The position numbers were made by a program, and so were the translations under genes. The notes under the pieces are model-generated. The model was not told where the DNA came from, did not search any database, and saw only the letters and a list, made by a program, of their open reading frames with translations. Shown here one piece after another: positions 19,069 to 28,070 of a stretch of DNA of 64,000 nt. Position 1 is the stretch's first letter. The number at the start of each line of letters is the position of its first letter. The stretch spans positions 38,267 through 102,266 of the forward strand of contig NPFB01000128.1 of assembly GCA_014084085.1 (NCBI GenBank), in the 5' to 3' direction. Source of the stretch: Hondaea fermentalgiana. Taxonomy: Eukaryota > Sar > Bigyra > Thraustochytrida > Thraustochytriidae.

Positions 19069-19899
19069 TCATCCGCACCTCACTCCTTTCAGTGCGTCGA
19101 GAAGAGCGCCGCAACTTTCCTCGCATCTGCAAAGTTCGCAGTCGCGGCGGATGCCAGACAACAACCAAACGTTGGCCCGTGCAAGCTCAAAGAGTACACA
19201 TCGTGAACTTGCCATCTCCAGCAATGTCTTGGCCCGAGAACATGAAGTATCTTCGCTCTCCGATCCAAGATAGCGACTACCAATTTCGTCGTGGTCGTCA
19301 TCGTCGTCATCGCCATCAAATTCTTCCTCTTCGGCAAAGCGCTCACGGTCTTGGTCTTCATTATCGTTATCATCGTCTTGCGCATAGTTTGTGCTTGTGT
19401 CAAGGGCGCAAATTGTCCGGCACAAACCCGCTGCGCGAAGTCCGCCAATAACGTAGCGACAATCAGCACCGAGATCGATTGCAAAGTAACTTCGGAAGGC
19501 ATTTTCGAGGCGCGCACATGCTGCTAAGTCGACAAGATGGGCTGTCGCCATAAAGATTCCAATTCGTCGCTTGAGTGCGCCCACGGGCAAATGACGCCGC
19601 AAAGCGATCAAATCTTGCTTGACCCTTTCGCGCTCCACGCTCGGGTCGTCTTCGTCATCCTCGTCGTCGCTATCCTGCTGCTGCTCGGCGTCGAGCGCAA
19701 GCCCCTCTCCCATCGCATCCATCCTTGTGGAAGCCTTCTCCATCATGGCGACAAGATCCATGACGGCTTTCTCCACGGACTCGGGCGTGGGCTCGTTTGC
19801 ACGTGCGCTTGAAGACGCCGCTTCTGCGGCCGCCACGGCCCGCGCGGCCGCCTCGGGCACGCCCAGCGCCACGACGGCGCTCCTCGCCGCGGCGCTCAT
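19069..19899 (-). CDS. Acidic protein of unknown function
   Basis: 276 residues from an ATG at 19899. The N-terminal third is Ala-rich and helical; a first acidic run (DSDDEDDEDDPS) is followed by a compact stretch from VERERVKQDLIALRRHLPVGALKRRIG to about CRTICALDTS. A second acidic run comes next, and then a Cys-bearing C-terminus (CELCRCEESCG). There is no signal peptide or membrane helix. I do not recognise a family. The frame is credible because it is long, has an ATG, uses GC-rich third positions and fits the strand-alternating layout. It diverges from the Kelch/EGF gene. Confidence 0.6.
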   Translation of the reverse strand: MSAAARSAVVALGVPEAAARAVAAAEAASSSARANEPTPESVEKAVMDLVAMMEKASTRMDAMGEGLALDAEQQQDSDDEDDEDDPSVERERVKQDLIALRRHLPVGALKRRIGIFMATAHLVDLAACARLENAFRSYFAIDLGADCRYVIGGLRAAGLCRTICALDTSTNYAQDDDNDNEDQDRERFAEEEEFDGDDDDDDHDEIGSRYLGSESEDTSCSRAKTLLEMASSRCVLFELARANVWLLSGIRRDCELCRCEESCGALLDALKGVRCG

Positions 19900-20429
19900 C
19901 GCCTTCTAGTTCTGGTTATGGTTAGGATTGCTTTGCATGCAACCAGCCGGCAGGAGAGCATCCTTTTGCCCTGTTTCGTTTGTTTTGTTTTGTTTTGCCT
20001 TGCATTCCCTTGCCTTTGCGGCGCAACCGGGCAAGCCGAGACGAACTTCTGGTCGCTGCCGAACGCGGTCAATCAATGTTATCGCTCCTCACGAGGTGCG
20101 CCAAAACCGCGACAGCAAGGGGGTCGTGAACTGCAGAGCAAGCAAGCCACAGGCCGAAGCAAGGTTCTCAACGCGAAGAGACAGGTATAGGTGACCTGAC
20201 CACCAGCCCAACGTTCTCAGAAAGAATACGAAAGGTGTGCGACACGGCCCAGCCGTTGGGCCTCTTTTGCAAGTTGGCGAAGATGAACCTCTTTTCCTCT
20301 CTTTGGGGGCTCGCGAGCGCGAGTAAATCGTGAACGAAGACCGCGCACCGCGCTTGCGAGACGCAACCAAGGGCTCCGTGCACGGAGAGACCCGAACGAC
20401 GTTGTCTCCGTGTGCACGTCCGCGGCGAA
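19900..20429. other. Divergent promoter region, acidic unknown / Kelch-EGF
   Basis: This 530 bp lies between divergent starts. It contains a TTTGT/TTTTG-rich run at about 19977-20000 and TTGCGGCGCAACCGGGCAAG near 20015, which only loosely resembles the recurrent promoter element. No gene is seen. Confidence 0.5.
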
Positions 20430-23099
20430 ATGCTCGCTTCGAGGATGATGGCGGTGAGGCCGAGGAAACGACGACGACGACTCTGTTCCGGAGGCAGCAG
20501 CGGTGTTGCGACCAAGACAGCGGCCCTGGTCCTTCTCTTGGCGACAGCTCTCGCGAACGTACACGAGTCGCAGGCGTGGAACCTGTGGACTTCGCAGAAT
20601 GGCACGGACGACAAGACGCACCCATCGGCGCGGCGCGGGCACTCTCTGCTCATGTTCGGGAACAAGGTTGTCCTCTTTGGAGGCAAGGGCAACAACGAAA
20701 ACCGCCTTCACACGCCAAAGACCTTTGAGCTTCAAGAGGTCGAAGGCAGGCTAGAGTTTGCCACCTACGATGAGAAGCCGGTGAGCAAAGGCACGCAAGA
20801 GTCCGTCGAGCTCATCGAGGGGGACGTCTTTATTGAAGAGTGCATCCCAATTATCGAAAGTGACCCCGAGGCAGCGGCAGCGCGACCTGAGTGCAAGTTT
20901 GATGGCGAGAACGTGACTGAGGTTCATGACGCCGACAATTACGTGCCGACCAGCCCATTTTTCAACGACGTTTGGTGGTACGATCTTGACTGCGAAAGAT
21001 ATGCTGACGACGGCTGCATCGCAGAGAGCTGGACAGTCGTGGACCCCGGCGCCGCGCGTGGCGGCTGTCTCATCATTGATGGTGTGGACCATTGCACACA
21101 CCCGCACGAGCGATACGCGCACCAAGCGCATGTTGTGAACGATCAATACATGATTGTCTTTGGAGGGTTTTCGCATTTTTGCGAAGACTATTGCGATGAT
21201 GCTTGGATGTTTCTCTTTCCTCAAGATGGAGAAGACTACTCTAACGACACGGCAGGGGCCCGCTGGGTTGAGCTGGAACCTCTCTCGACGCCGGGTAAGC
21301 GTTGGAAGTCGAGCTCCACGCTCGTCGACGATGCGCGGATCTTTCTTTTTGGCGGTCATCGCCTTTGGCACGGTTTTAGCGATGATAATTCGCGTGACAA
21401 TGTTTGGTCTTCCTTTCAGGAGCTTCCGGAGGGGGGCTACCTGAATGATTTGTGGGAGCTCGACCTTTCTGCTTGCAAAGTCGATGCCGCTTCCATGGCG
21501 TCTGACACGCTGGAAACGCGGCTCGCAACCTTGGCAGCATGCACGGTGCAGTGGCAGGAGATCTTTCCTGTCAAACAATGCTACTATCGGGCTCTCTATG
21601 ACAGTGGTCTTCTCAAGCCAGGTTTTTCCTGGGAGCAACGCGAGGAAAGGACTTGCTTCGAAACCTGGCCGTCGGCACGGAGCGGTCACGGCCTGGTGTA
21701 CCAAAACAACAATTTGTACATGTTTGGAGGGTACAAGACGTACTTTCCCTTTCCCACAACGACGTCCCGAGGAACGGGAGCCGGTACCATTGCTGACGAA
21801 AGCGCAACAAAGGCATATCGACCTTTTCCGAACTATGAATTCTTTCTGAATGACCTTTGGAAGTACGATCTTAGCAGTGGATTGTGGACAAGTGTAGAGA
21901 AGCCTTCCAGCACGGACACAAAGCCTTGGCCTGCGCCTCGCACTGAGCACTCTTTCATACTGACCGAGGAGCTCATTTTTCTCGCTGGTGGCTACAGATC
22001 GAATCATTTCTTTGACGAAGTCTGGTACCTCAACACAACTTCATACCGATGGCTGCAAAAGACAAAATTCGTGCATCCGCGATATCCAGTCAACTGCACG
22101 GCCAATGAGACGGTGCCAGCCTCGCCGACGCGAGGGCGTCTTGTCGACGGCCTCTATGGGCGCGCCTCGGAGGATATCTTTGTCAATGTGACACGTCGCC
22201 AGGCACCCGGATGGGACGGATGTCGGGATCGTGACGACGATAGAGAGGATCTTCCCTGGGAGCTTCAGTATGAGCGGCCATCGCAGCGCGCAAATCATGC
22301 AATGACGTATTCTCCAACATATCAAACGCTCTTTCTCTACGGAGGGCACACCTTTGAAGAGGAACAGCTTGAGCAAGTAGAGTTTACGCACCCAGTTCTG
22401 GCTATGGCAGACTTTTGGGAGTACCGACTTCATCAGTGCATTAGCAACTGCTCGGATCACGGATCATGTAGCTATGGATTCTGTACGTGCGATTCGGGCT
22501 ACTATGGATTCGACTGTTCGAATACTTCATGTCCAGGTGACTTTTGCTATTATGATGAAATTACGCAGGAGCAAGTTTGCAAGCATTGCTGCCATGCCCC
22601 ATACACGCACACGGACAATGACCAGTATGTTGCCAATGTGGGCAAGCTTAGTTGCTCGTTGGAGCGTCCAGGCAATTCCGAGGGTATTTGCGATGGCTAT
22701 GGCCACTGTCTTTGCGCGCCGCCCTTTGTCGGTCTCGACTGTTCTATGAAGGACTGCCCCAACAATTGCAGCGGCAACGGCTGGTGTTCCTACGAGTATC
22801 CCGTAAGTCGGTGCATGTGCGATCCAGGTTTCACGGGTCCGAGCTGCGCCAAGATGGAGTGTCTCAATAATTGCAGTTACCCGAACGGCGAGTGCGACCA
22901 CTCCACGGGCGTCTGCAACTGCATGATGTGGCCGAACCCTTACAACCGATCCCGGGATTGGCGTCGTTTCGAGGGTCTCGACTGCTCGTTCCTGATTCCC
23001 TTCGCCGCCTCCTCGCGGGTCGTCCCTCCGCTCGTCCCACTGGCGCTCGTCATAGTCTTCTCCGTCGTCGTGCTCTTGCGCCGAGACCAAGAAGTGTAG
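20430..23099 (+). CDS. Kelch-repeat / EGF-like membrane protein (attractin/MEGF8-type architecture)
   Basis: About 889 residues from the ATG at 20430; ATGs at 20445 and 20448 are alternatives. A basic stretch precedes a hydrophobic signal (TAALVLLLATALANVHESQA). Kelch-type units follow (RRGHSLLMFGNKVVLFGG, RYAHQAHVVNDQYMIVFGGF, KRWKSSSTLVDDARIFLFGGH, RSGHGLVYQNNNLYMFGGY, RTEHSFILTEELIFLAGGY, RANHAMTYSPTYQTLFLYGGH), enough for a six-bladed propeller. Then come three to four EGF-like modules (CSDHGSCSYGFCTCDSGYYGFDC and others) and one C-terminal membrane helix (PPLVPLALVIVFSVVVLL) with a seven-residue tail. Several N-glycosylation sequons are present. This order resembles attractin and MEGF8, so a cell-surface adhesion or binding role is likely. 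The ligand is unknown. Confidence 0.88.
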   Translation: MLASRMMAVRPRKRRRRLCSGGSSGVATKTAALVLLLATALANVHESQAWNLWTSQNGTDDKTHPSARRGHSLLMFGNKVVLFGGKGNNENRLHTPKTFELQEVEGRLEFATYDEKPVSKGTQESVELIEGDVFIEECIPIIESDPEAAAARPECKFDGENVTEVHDADNYVPTSPFFNDVWWYDLDCERYADDGCIAESWTVVDPGAARGGCLIIDGVDHCTHPHERYAHQAHVVNDQYMIVFGGFSHFCEDYCDDAWMFLFPQDGEDYSNDTAGARWVELEPLSTPGKRWKSSSTLVDDARIFLFGGHRLWHGFSDDNSRDNVWSSFQELPEGGYLNDLWELDLSACKVDAASMASDTLETRLATLAACTVQWQEIFPVKQCYYRALYDSGLLKPGFSWEQREERTCFETWPSARSGHGLVYQNNNLYMFGGYKTYFPFPTTTSRGTGAGTIADESATKAYRPFPNYEFFLNDLWKYDLSSGLWTSVEKPSSTDTKPWPAPRTEHSFILTEELIFLAGGYRSNHFFDEVWYLNTTSYRWLQKTKFVHPRYPVNCTANETVPASPTRGRLVDGLYGRASEDIFVNVTRRQAPGWDGCRDRDDDREDLPWELQYERPSQRANHAMTYSPTYQTLFLYGGHTFEEEQLEQVEFTHPVLAMADFWEYRLHQCISNCSDHGSCSYGFCTCDSGYYGFDCSNTSCPGDFCYYDEITQEQVCKHCCHAPYTHTDNDQYVANVGKLSCSLERPGNSEGICDGYGHCLCAPPFVGLDCSMKDCPNNCSGNGWCSYEYPVSRCMCDPGFTGPSCAKMECLNNCSYPNGECDHSTGVCNCMMWPNPYNRSRDWRRFEGLDCSFLIPFAASSRVVPPLVPLALVIVFSVVVLLRRDQEV

Positions 23100-23520
23100 C
23101 CCTAACCTTTACCACCATTTTTCAGCCAGCATCGACGATGACGCTTTCCTTTTCTGCTGCAGCTGCCGCGTGACAGCAAGTTGACAAGGGGGCAACAGAA
23201 GGTATAGTAATATGTGTGTCCGTCAATCCGCGTCGCCGCCCCCTGATCCCCATAGTCGACTCTGGGCCGGTCGACTTTGATTCTGTCCAAAAAAGGGGAG
23301 GCCCTTGATTGGCGAAGCCGACGTCGGTGGCAGGTGTTATTAGTGAGTGCCGCCTGAGGCGCAGAACCAGAACGGGGCCGGGCACAGACGTTTGCCTGCT
23401 CGCACGCCGGCACGCTACCACGCTACCACGCTACCACGTTAGCACGCTACCACGCACGCAGGCACACTTGCAAGTAAGCAAACGAGCACGCCAGCAAACA
23501 AGCAAGGCTTGTAGAAGAAG
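23100..23520. other. Intergenic region, Kelch-EGF to ELO
   Basis: This 421 bp must hold the 3' end of the Kelch/EGF gene and the promoter of the elongase gene. It has a tandem CACGCTAC-type repeat at 23410-23455. No gene is seen. Confidence 0.55.
23410..23455 (+). repeat. CACGCTAC-type octamer/nonamer tandem repeat
   Basis: Five to six irregular copies of CACGCTAC(C), the last interrupted by CACGTTAG, ending about 65 bp before the elongase start codon. It is probably in the 5' leader or core promoter. Confidence 0.8.
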
Positions 23521-24339
23521 ATGGAGGACCTCGAAAGATACAAGGGCATGGCGGAGTCGTTAGCCAAGTACGCTACGTCGGCGGCCTTCAAGTGGCAAGT
23601 CACGTACAGCAAGGAGGACAGCTATGTAGGCCCGATGATGATCTCCGAACCGCTCGGGCTGCTGGTTGGGTCAACCGCGCTGTACTTTGTGACACTCGCC
23701 GTCACGTACATGCTGCGAGGGTATCTTGGCGGACTTATGGCGCTCCGTGGAGCGCACAACCTCGGACTGTGTCTGTTTTCTGGCGCCGTGTGGATCTATA
23801 CGACCTACCTCATGGTGCAGGATGACCATTTTGCGAGTCTGGAATCGGCGACGTGCAAAAGGCTCACGCACCCGCATTTTCAGCTCATCAGTTTCTTGTT
23901 TGCGGCATCCAAGGTCTGGGAGTGGTTCGACACTGTATTGCTCATCATCAAGGGCAACAAGTTGCGTTTTCTGCATGTCTTGCACCACGCAACCACCTTT
24001 TGGCTTTACGCGATCGACCACATATTCCTTTCATCCATCAAGTATGGTGTCGCCGTGAATGCTTTTATTCACACGGTCATGTACGCGCACTACTTTCGTC
24101 CCTTCCCCAAGCAGTTTCGTCCTCTCATTACGCAGTTGCAGATTGTGCAGTTCATCTTTAGCATTGCTATCCACACGGCGATTTACTTTCACTATGACTG
24201 CGAGCCGCTGGTGCACACGCATTTTTACGAGTACCTGACGCCATATTACATTGTGGTCCCCTTCCTCTTTCTCTTTCTCAACTTTTACGTGCAGCAGTAC
24301 ATTCTCGCGCCGTCAAAGCCCAAGACAAAATCTGCCTAA
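23521..24339 (+). CDS. ELO-family very-long-chain / polyunsaturated fatty acid elongase (3-ketoacyl-CoA synthase)
   Basis: 272 residues, the usual ELO length. ELO motifs occur in order: KVWEWFDT (from K121), the His box HVLHH (142-146), NAFIHTVMYAHYF (from N160) and TQLQIVQF. Six to seven membrane helices are visible. The Lys-rich C-terminus (KPKTKSA) may act as ER retrieval. The family condenses malonyl-CoA with a long-chain acyl-CoA in the ER, the first step of each two-carbon elongation round. In microbes rich in docosahexaenoic acid such enzymes often act on C18-C20 polyunsaturates, but substrate choice here cannot be read from sequence. The ATG at 23521 is immediately preceded by AAGAAG. 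Confidence 0.95.
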   Translation: MEDLERYKGMAESLAKYATSAAFKWQVTYSKEDSYVGPMMISEPLGLLVGSTALYFVTLAVTYMLRGYLGGLMALRGAHNLGLCLFSGAVWIYTTYLMVQDDHFASLESATCKRLTHPHFQLISFLFAASKVWEWFDTVLLIIKGNKLRFLHVLHHATTFWLYAIDHIFLSSIKYGVAVNAFIHTVMYAHYFRPFPKQFRPLITQLQIVQFIFSIAIHTAIYFHYDCEPLVHTHFYEYLTPYYIVVPFLFLFLNFYVQQYILAPSKPKTKSA

Positions 24340-24847
24340 GATGAGCTTTCGCCGACAGACAGTAGACTGAACTTTCACTGAGGCACTAGCTTGGTATAAT
24401 CTCAAACTTCTGCTTTCAACATGTTTGCGAAGATGGGACTCTCGTAAACGAATGCATGAGTGAGGATGAATTTATGTTCAGGTGCGTTTTTCAAGCACCG
24501 GCTTTTGCGTTTCAATGTGAACCTGATTTGCTTCAAAAATAAAGGGTATGATCATTGGGAAAAGGTGTTGATCCGTGATGAGCAGGCCAAGAAAGAGAAA
24601 GAGAGCGAGAGAAATCTTTGCTTCGCATTGTCTTTGGGCATGATTTCCGGGGCCGTGCTAAAATCGCTATCGTCTTACATGCTTGAATTGGGAACATACT
24701 GAACGAACAGATAAATAAACAGGTAATTTGCTTGTTTTTTCTTTTGCATAAAATGATCGTCATTGTGAATGAAGTGACAGCGCGTCCTCTGGTGAGTTGA
24801 AGAGACTTGCTGACAATCTAATCTTTTGGCTCAAGTGAAGCTGAGGT
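24340..24847. other. Convergent 3' intergenic region
   Basis: This 508 bp separates the elongase and lipocalin stops. It is AT-richer than its flanks and contains an AATAAA about 200 bp after the elongase stop. No gene is seen. Confidence 0.6.
24538..24543 (+). terminator. AATAAA, candidate poly(A) signal for the elongase
   Basis: An exact AATAAA 199 bp downstream of the elongase TAA. The distance is plausible for a 3' UTR; whether this lineage uses the hexamer is not shown here. Confidence 0.4.
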
Positions 24848-25594
24848 TTACTTGAGCGTTGTACCTTCGTAGGTGCAGCCTTCCTGGCTCACATCCTGAA
24901 GAAGACCGGTGTAGACTCCCATGTCCTCGAGTTGTGATTTAATATCCTCGACAAGGTCGTCGTCGCGAGTCTGCGAGCGCGTAAAGATCCAGAGTCCACT
25001 ACCGTTGGTTGTATCTGTCTTGGTGGTGCACAGCACAGGATCTGTCTGCTCCACTTCCGTCGGCTGTCCACCGGAGACGACGGCCCACGAGTAGTCGTCG
25101 GCCTTGAGGATGACCGTGTACGGCCCGGCACCGACCCAGCCGAGATAGCGGAGAAAGCATGGGGCAACTTCAAGATCTCCGGACCCTGTCTCGAGCTGGC
25201 GCGCGCAGAGGTTCGAGAAGAAGTTACCGCCCGACTGCTGGATCTCGGACTGGTTTGCGTTCGTCGCATAGTTAAGCACTTCAACGTAGTTGTCTTGAGT
25301 CTCGTAGGTTGCCACGACGCAATAGAAGAACTCGCTCTCCTGGTACGCCGTCTCCTGCTGCGCGTGAATGTACCACGACTGCGCCGTCCACGTATCAAGG
25401 TCAAAGTCGTCCACAGGAGGCACCGACGGGCACTCGACGTCGTCGTCGTCATCCCCCCACCAGCCCCAGAGCATCGACCTCTTTTCCCCCGTCCGCAGCA
25501 TGCTCGTCTGCGTCTCGACGGCGACGCCCGACGCGGGACCCGTGCTGGCCAGCACGGCAGCAACGATCGCTGCGCTCAGGCTCGACTTCATCAT
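24848..25594 (-). CDS. Secreted lipocalin-family protein
   Basis: 248 residues from the ATG at 25594. It opens with a signal peptide (MMKSSLSAAIVAAVLAS...) and an acidic Asp run. The first lipocalin region, CPSVPPVDDFDLDTWTAQSWYI, follows, with the WY of the N-terminal structurally conserved region. The middle (YTVILKADDYSWAVVSGGQPT) and end (GLWIFTRSQTRDDDLVEDIKSQLEDMGV, then GCTYEG) match apolipoprotein D/Blc-type lipocalins. The barrel would bind a small hydrophobic ligand in the secretory pathway or outside the cell; which one is unknown. Related lipocalin folds occur in the violaxanthin de-epoxidase group, but its Cys-rich and Glu-rich flanking regions are absent. Confidence 0.8.
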   Translation of the reverse strand: MMKSSLSAAIVAAVLASTGPASGVAVETQTSMLRTGEKRSMLWGWWGDDDDDVECPSVPPVDDFDLDTWTAQSWYIHAQQETAYQESEFFYCVVATYETQDNYVEVLNYATNANQSEIQQSGGNFFSNLCARQLETGSGDLEVAPCFLRYLGWVGAGPYTVILKADDYSWAVVSGGQPTEVEQTDPVLCTTKTDTTNGSGLWIFTRSQTRDDDLVEDIKSQLEDMGVYTGLLQDVSQEGCTYEGTTLK

Positions 25595-26925
25595 CTCTGG
25601 CCGCTCCCCGTTCTTCTCGTCCTCCTCCTCCCCGTGCTCCTGCACCTGCTCCTGGTTCTGGTTCTGGTTCTGCAGCTCGGTCTGCGGCTCAGTCTCGTTC
25701 TCGCGTTCTAGGTCTGCCTTCTTGGCGGTCTTCGCCGGACTCTGCCGCGCTGTCGCTCGCCGTCGCGTCGCAGGCGCCAGTCAGAGAGGTACGAGCTCTG
25801 CGCGTCGCCCAGGGACGCGCTCTCCTCGCTCGAGCCCGACCCGGTTCTGCCTCACGGAGGCGGCGCCGAGGCTCTGCCGCGACGCCTCCGATGCGGCCGA
25901 GCGAGCCAGAAGACGCAGCCGCCTCCGACGCGGATACCGTACCAGCAGCAGCGGCGTGACTGCGACGCTCGCGGTCCTGGCTCTTGTCGTGTCTTGTCGA
26001 GTCGAGTCGAGCTTGTCAACGTCGGCCAAGTCGAGCGACACGAGCTGCAGCTGCAGCTGCCTGCAGCGCAGGTGCTAGAGGCGTTCCTAATTTTGGCGCC
26101 GCATCCTTCTTGCGACCTGCCGCTGTGGTGGCCGTCTCTTCGGGCAAGGAAGTCAAGAAGGCGACCCAGCTCGACGCGACTGCGGCCCGCCAAGGAAATC
26201 AAGCGAGCAAGCAATCGATCGTCGGGTATATAAGGGGTTCTCTCGTCATGCGGCAGAAGCAGCAGCAGCTGCTGCAGCAGACTGCGAGCGCTTGTCGCTG
26301 TCGGCGGCGTCGCGCTGAAGAAGAACAGAGAAGGAAAGGGGAAAGAGCTGCTGCTGCTGGTTGTCTTGCTGGAGAGATTCGGTGGGCGTGGCGGTGGACA
26401 GAAAAGTTCGGATGCAATGCAGACATGGAGGCGTACGACAATTAAAAACGGTTTTGACTTGCGGCCGACATTGCGCACGACAGCGACTGCGACTGCGACT
26501 GCGAAAGTTTTTGATCCTTCTTGAATCCTAGACCTATCTAGCGTGTGCAGTTTCGGCGTTGCTGACAGCTGACTGTCGCAGATGAAAGGTCGACGGTTGC
26601 ACGCAAATGAGAACAAGGAAGGATAACGGATCGAGAATGTTTCGAGCTCGTCGTAAAAAACAAGCAGCAGGCACGGCCTTGCACAGAAAGAGAACGACTT
26701 TTGATTATCCACTTCGCGAGAAGGGTGTCATCGTTGCACAGCGCCAGCAAAGCTGCCAACATCTTGAGAATGATGAATTCCATCCTTTCGATGTCAATGC
26801 CACGACTAACCAAGAAAGACAAGACAACACCGTGTCGTTTCTGTTGGAAAAGACAAGGACCACTCTTCGCGAGACATGGCAATAAAAATCTATAGATTCG
26901 CAGACCAAGCGGTCTCTTCTGTCTG
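25595..26925. other. Intergenic region, lipocalin promoter and 3' end of the next leftward gene
   Basis: This 1.33 kb contains TATATAAGG at 26227-26235, several CTG/CAG runs near 26260-26290 and 26350, and GACTGCGACTGCGACTGCGA at about 26485-26500. A 92-residue basic/Gln open frame with an ATG at 26607 exists on the + strand, but I cannot support it as a gene. No other coding signal is seen. Confidence 0.5.
26227..26235 (+). promoter_or_regulatory. TATATAAGG, TATA-like box
   Basis: A canonical-looking TATATAAGG on the + strand. The annotated leftward lipocalin start is 630 bp away on the other strand, so the box may serve an unannotated + transcript, or be fortuitous. Confidence 0.25.
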
Positions 26926-27996
26926 TCAGTCATAAGTGGCTCTGCAAGCCTCAGACGTGGCAGAGGTCTCGCCAGAATGGGGACTTTGGAATTCGGACGA
27001 CGACCCATCTGCGCTCGTGTCTGAGCTTTGGCAACTTGAGGAGCTATCAAGAGATTCTTTGGACGACGCAACAGAGCCCGACGAGGAAACCGAGTTCTCC
27101 TCCTGGGGCTTCAAGGTCTTCTTTACAACATGCGGAGACCCACTGGCGGCAGATGAGATATCTTGAGGCGTCTCAAAGGCTTGCAAAACACGATCCACCA
27201 GACCAAGGCGCTGCAGCTCACGTGCGGCAGGCTCCATGCTCGCATGGTAAATCCACATGCCAAGCATCGGAAGCCTCTTTATTGAATTTTCCGTACCAGC
27301 ATGCCTTGCGGACCCTTTTGATCGATGCCTTGCATCGCGAGAATGACTCTGTGTGGACGATCCTTGTTGTTGCTGAGCTGCTGCCCACGCCGGAAATGCA
27401 CGTCGGGTCTCGCGTTCAGAATGCCTGCGTCGCTGCACCGGGTCCACAAAGATCTCCGCACAAATCACCATGGCTTTTGGCAAATCTGCGGCGGCGGCCT
27501 GATGGCCCTTGGCCATGCAATGTCCTTCACTGACGGCGATGAGCGCCCTCCTCGTCCCAGTTTTAGCATCCGTGAAACTGTGCGGAGTTCGCCTTGGGTC
27601 CTTGACATCTTGGGGCGGGTGCCATGCCTGGCCAATAAAGAACTGCAGGTCAGCGTCCGCCAGTCTCCCAAGGTGAGATCCCGCGAGCTCCAGCTGCCGC
27701 GCGGCCTCCTCGTCCTGGCTCTCGAAGATGGACGAGGCCTTGCGCACCTGGTACAGGGCCCCGAGGAGCGCGATCACGACGAGGATACCTTGCCGTTGCC
27801 ACGACGAGAGCGGGAACTTTCGCGGCGCGGGACGGCGCGGAGCAGAGTCCCACGCTTCGAACTCTTCCTCATACTCGATCTCGCCCTCGATCTCGCCCTG
27901 GTCCTCGCTCTCGCTCAGGTACGGAGCGTCCGAGGGCGCCTGACGCGACGCCATCGCGGGCGCCGTCAACGAAAACCCCAAAAGCGATTTGCTCAT
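26926..27996 (-). CDS. Single-pass membrane protein of unknown function
   Basis: 356 residues from the ATG at 27996. The N-terminus is acidic (SEDQGEIEGEIEYEEEFE), followed by one membrane helix at about residues 70-85 (GILVVIALLGALYQV). Next comes a ~110-residue domain with FFIGQAWHPPQDVKDPRRTPHSF and RRALIAVSEGHCMAKGHQ...KAMVICAEIF. A basic Gln-rich linker and a long Ser-rich tail complete it. The folded part, with conserved-looking Trp, His, Cys and Glu residues, suggests a lumenal or extracellular domain of type II topology, but I do not recognise a family. Only 74 bp separate its start from that of the alpha/beta hydrolase, so the two must share a promoter. Confidence 0.65.
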   Translation of the reverse strand: MSKSLLGFSLTAPAMASRQAPSDAPYLSESEDQGEIEGEIEYEEEFEAWDSAPRRPAPRKFPLSSWQRQGILVVIALLGALYQVRKASSIFESQDEEAARQLELAGSHLGRLADADLQFFIGQAWHPPQDVKDPRRTPHSFTDAKTGTRRALIAVSEGHCMAKGHQAAAADLPKAMVICAEIFVDPVQRRRHSERETRRAFPAWAAAQQQQGSSTQSHSRDARHRSKGSARHAGTENSIKRLPMLGMWIYHASMEPAARELQRLGLVDRVLQAFETPQDISSAASGSPHVVKKTLKPQEENSVSSSGSVASSKESLDSSSSCQSSDTSADGSSSEFQSPHSGETSATSEACRATYD

Positions 27997-28070
27997 CTTG
28001 CTTGCAGCACGCGAGCGAGCGAGCGAGCGAGCGATCAGGCCGGCCGGCTGAGGGCGCAGGAAAGAGCACC

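Noticed and set aside
25852..26712. 286-codon frame on the - strand between lipocalin and the next gene
   Set aside because: Low-complexity Ser/Arg/Leu composition, no domain, no convincing start; it covers CTG/CAG and TATA-bearing non-coding sequence.
26607..26885. 92-residue + strand ORF downstream of a TATA-like box
   Set aside because: It has an ATG and is about 370 bp downstream of TATATAAGG, but its composition is not distinctive and no family is recognisable. I leave it as intergenic.
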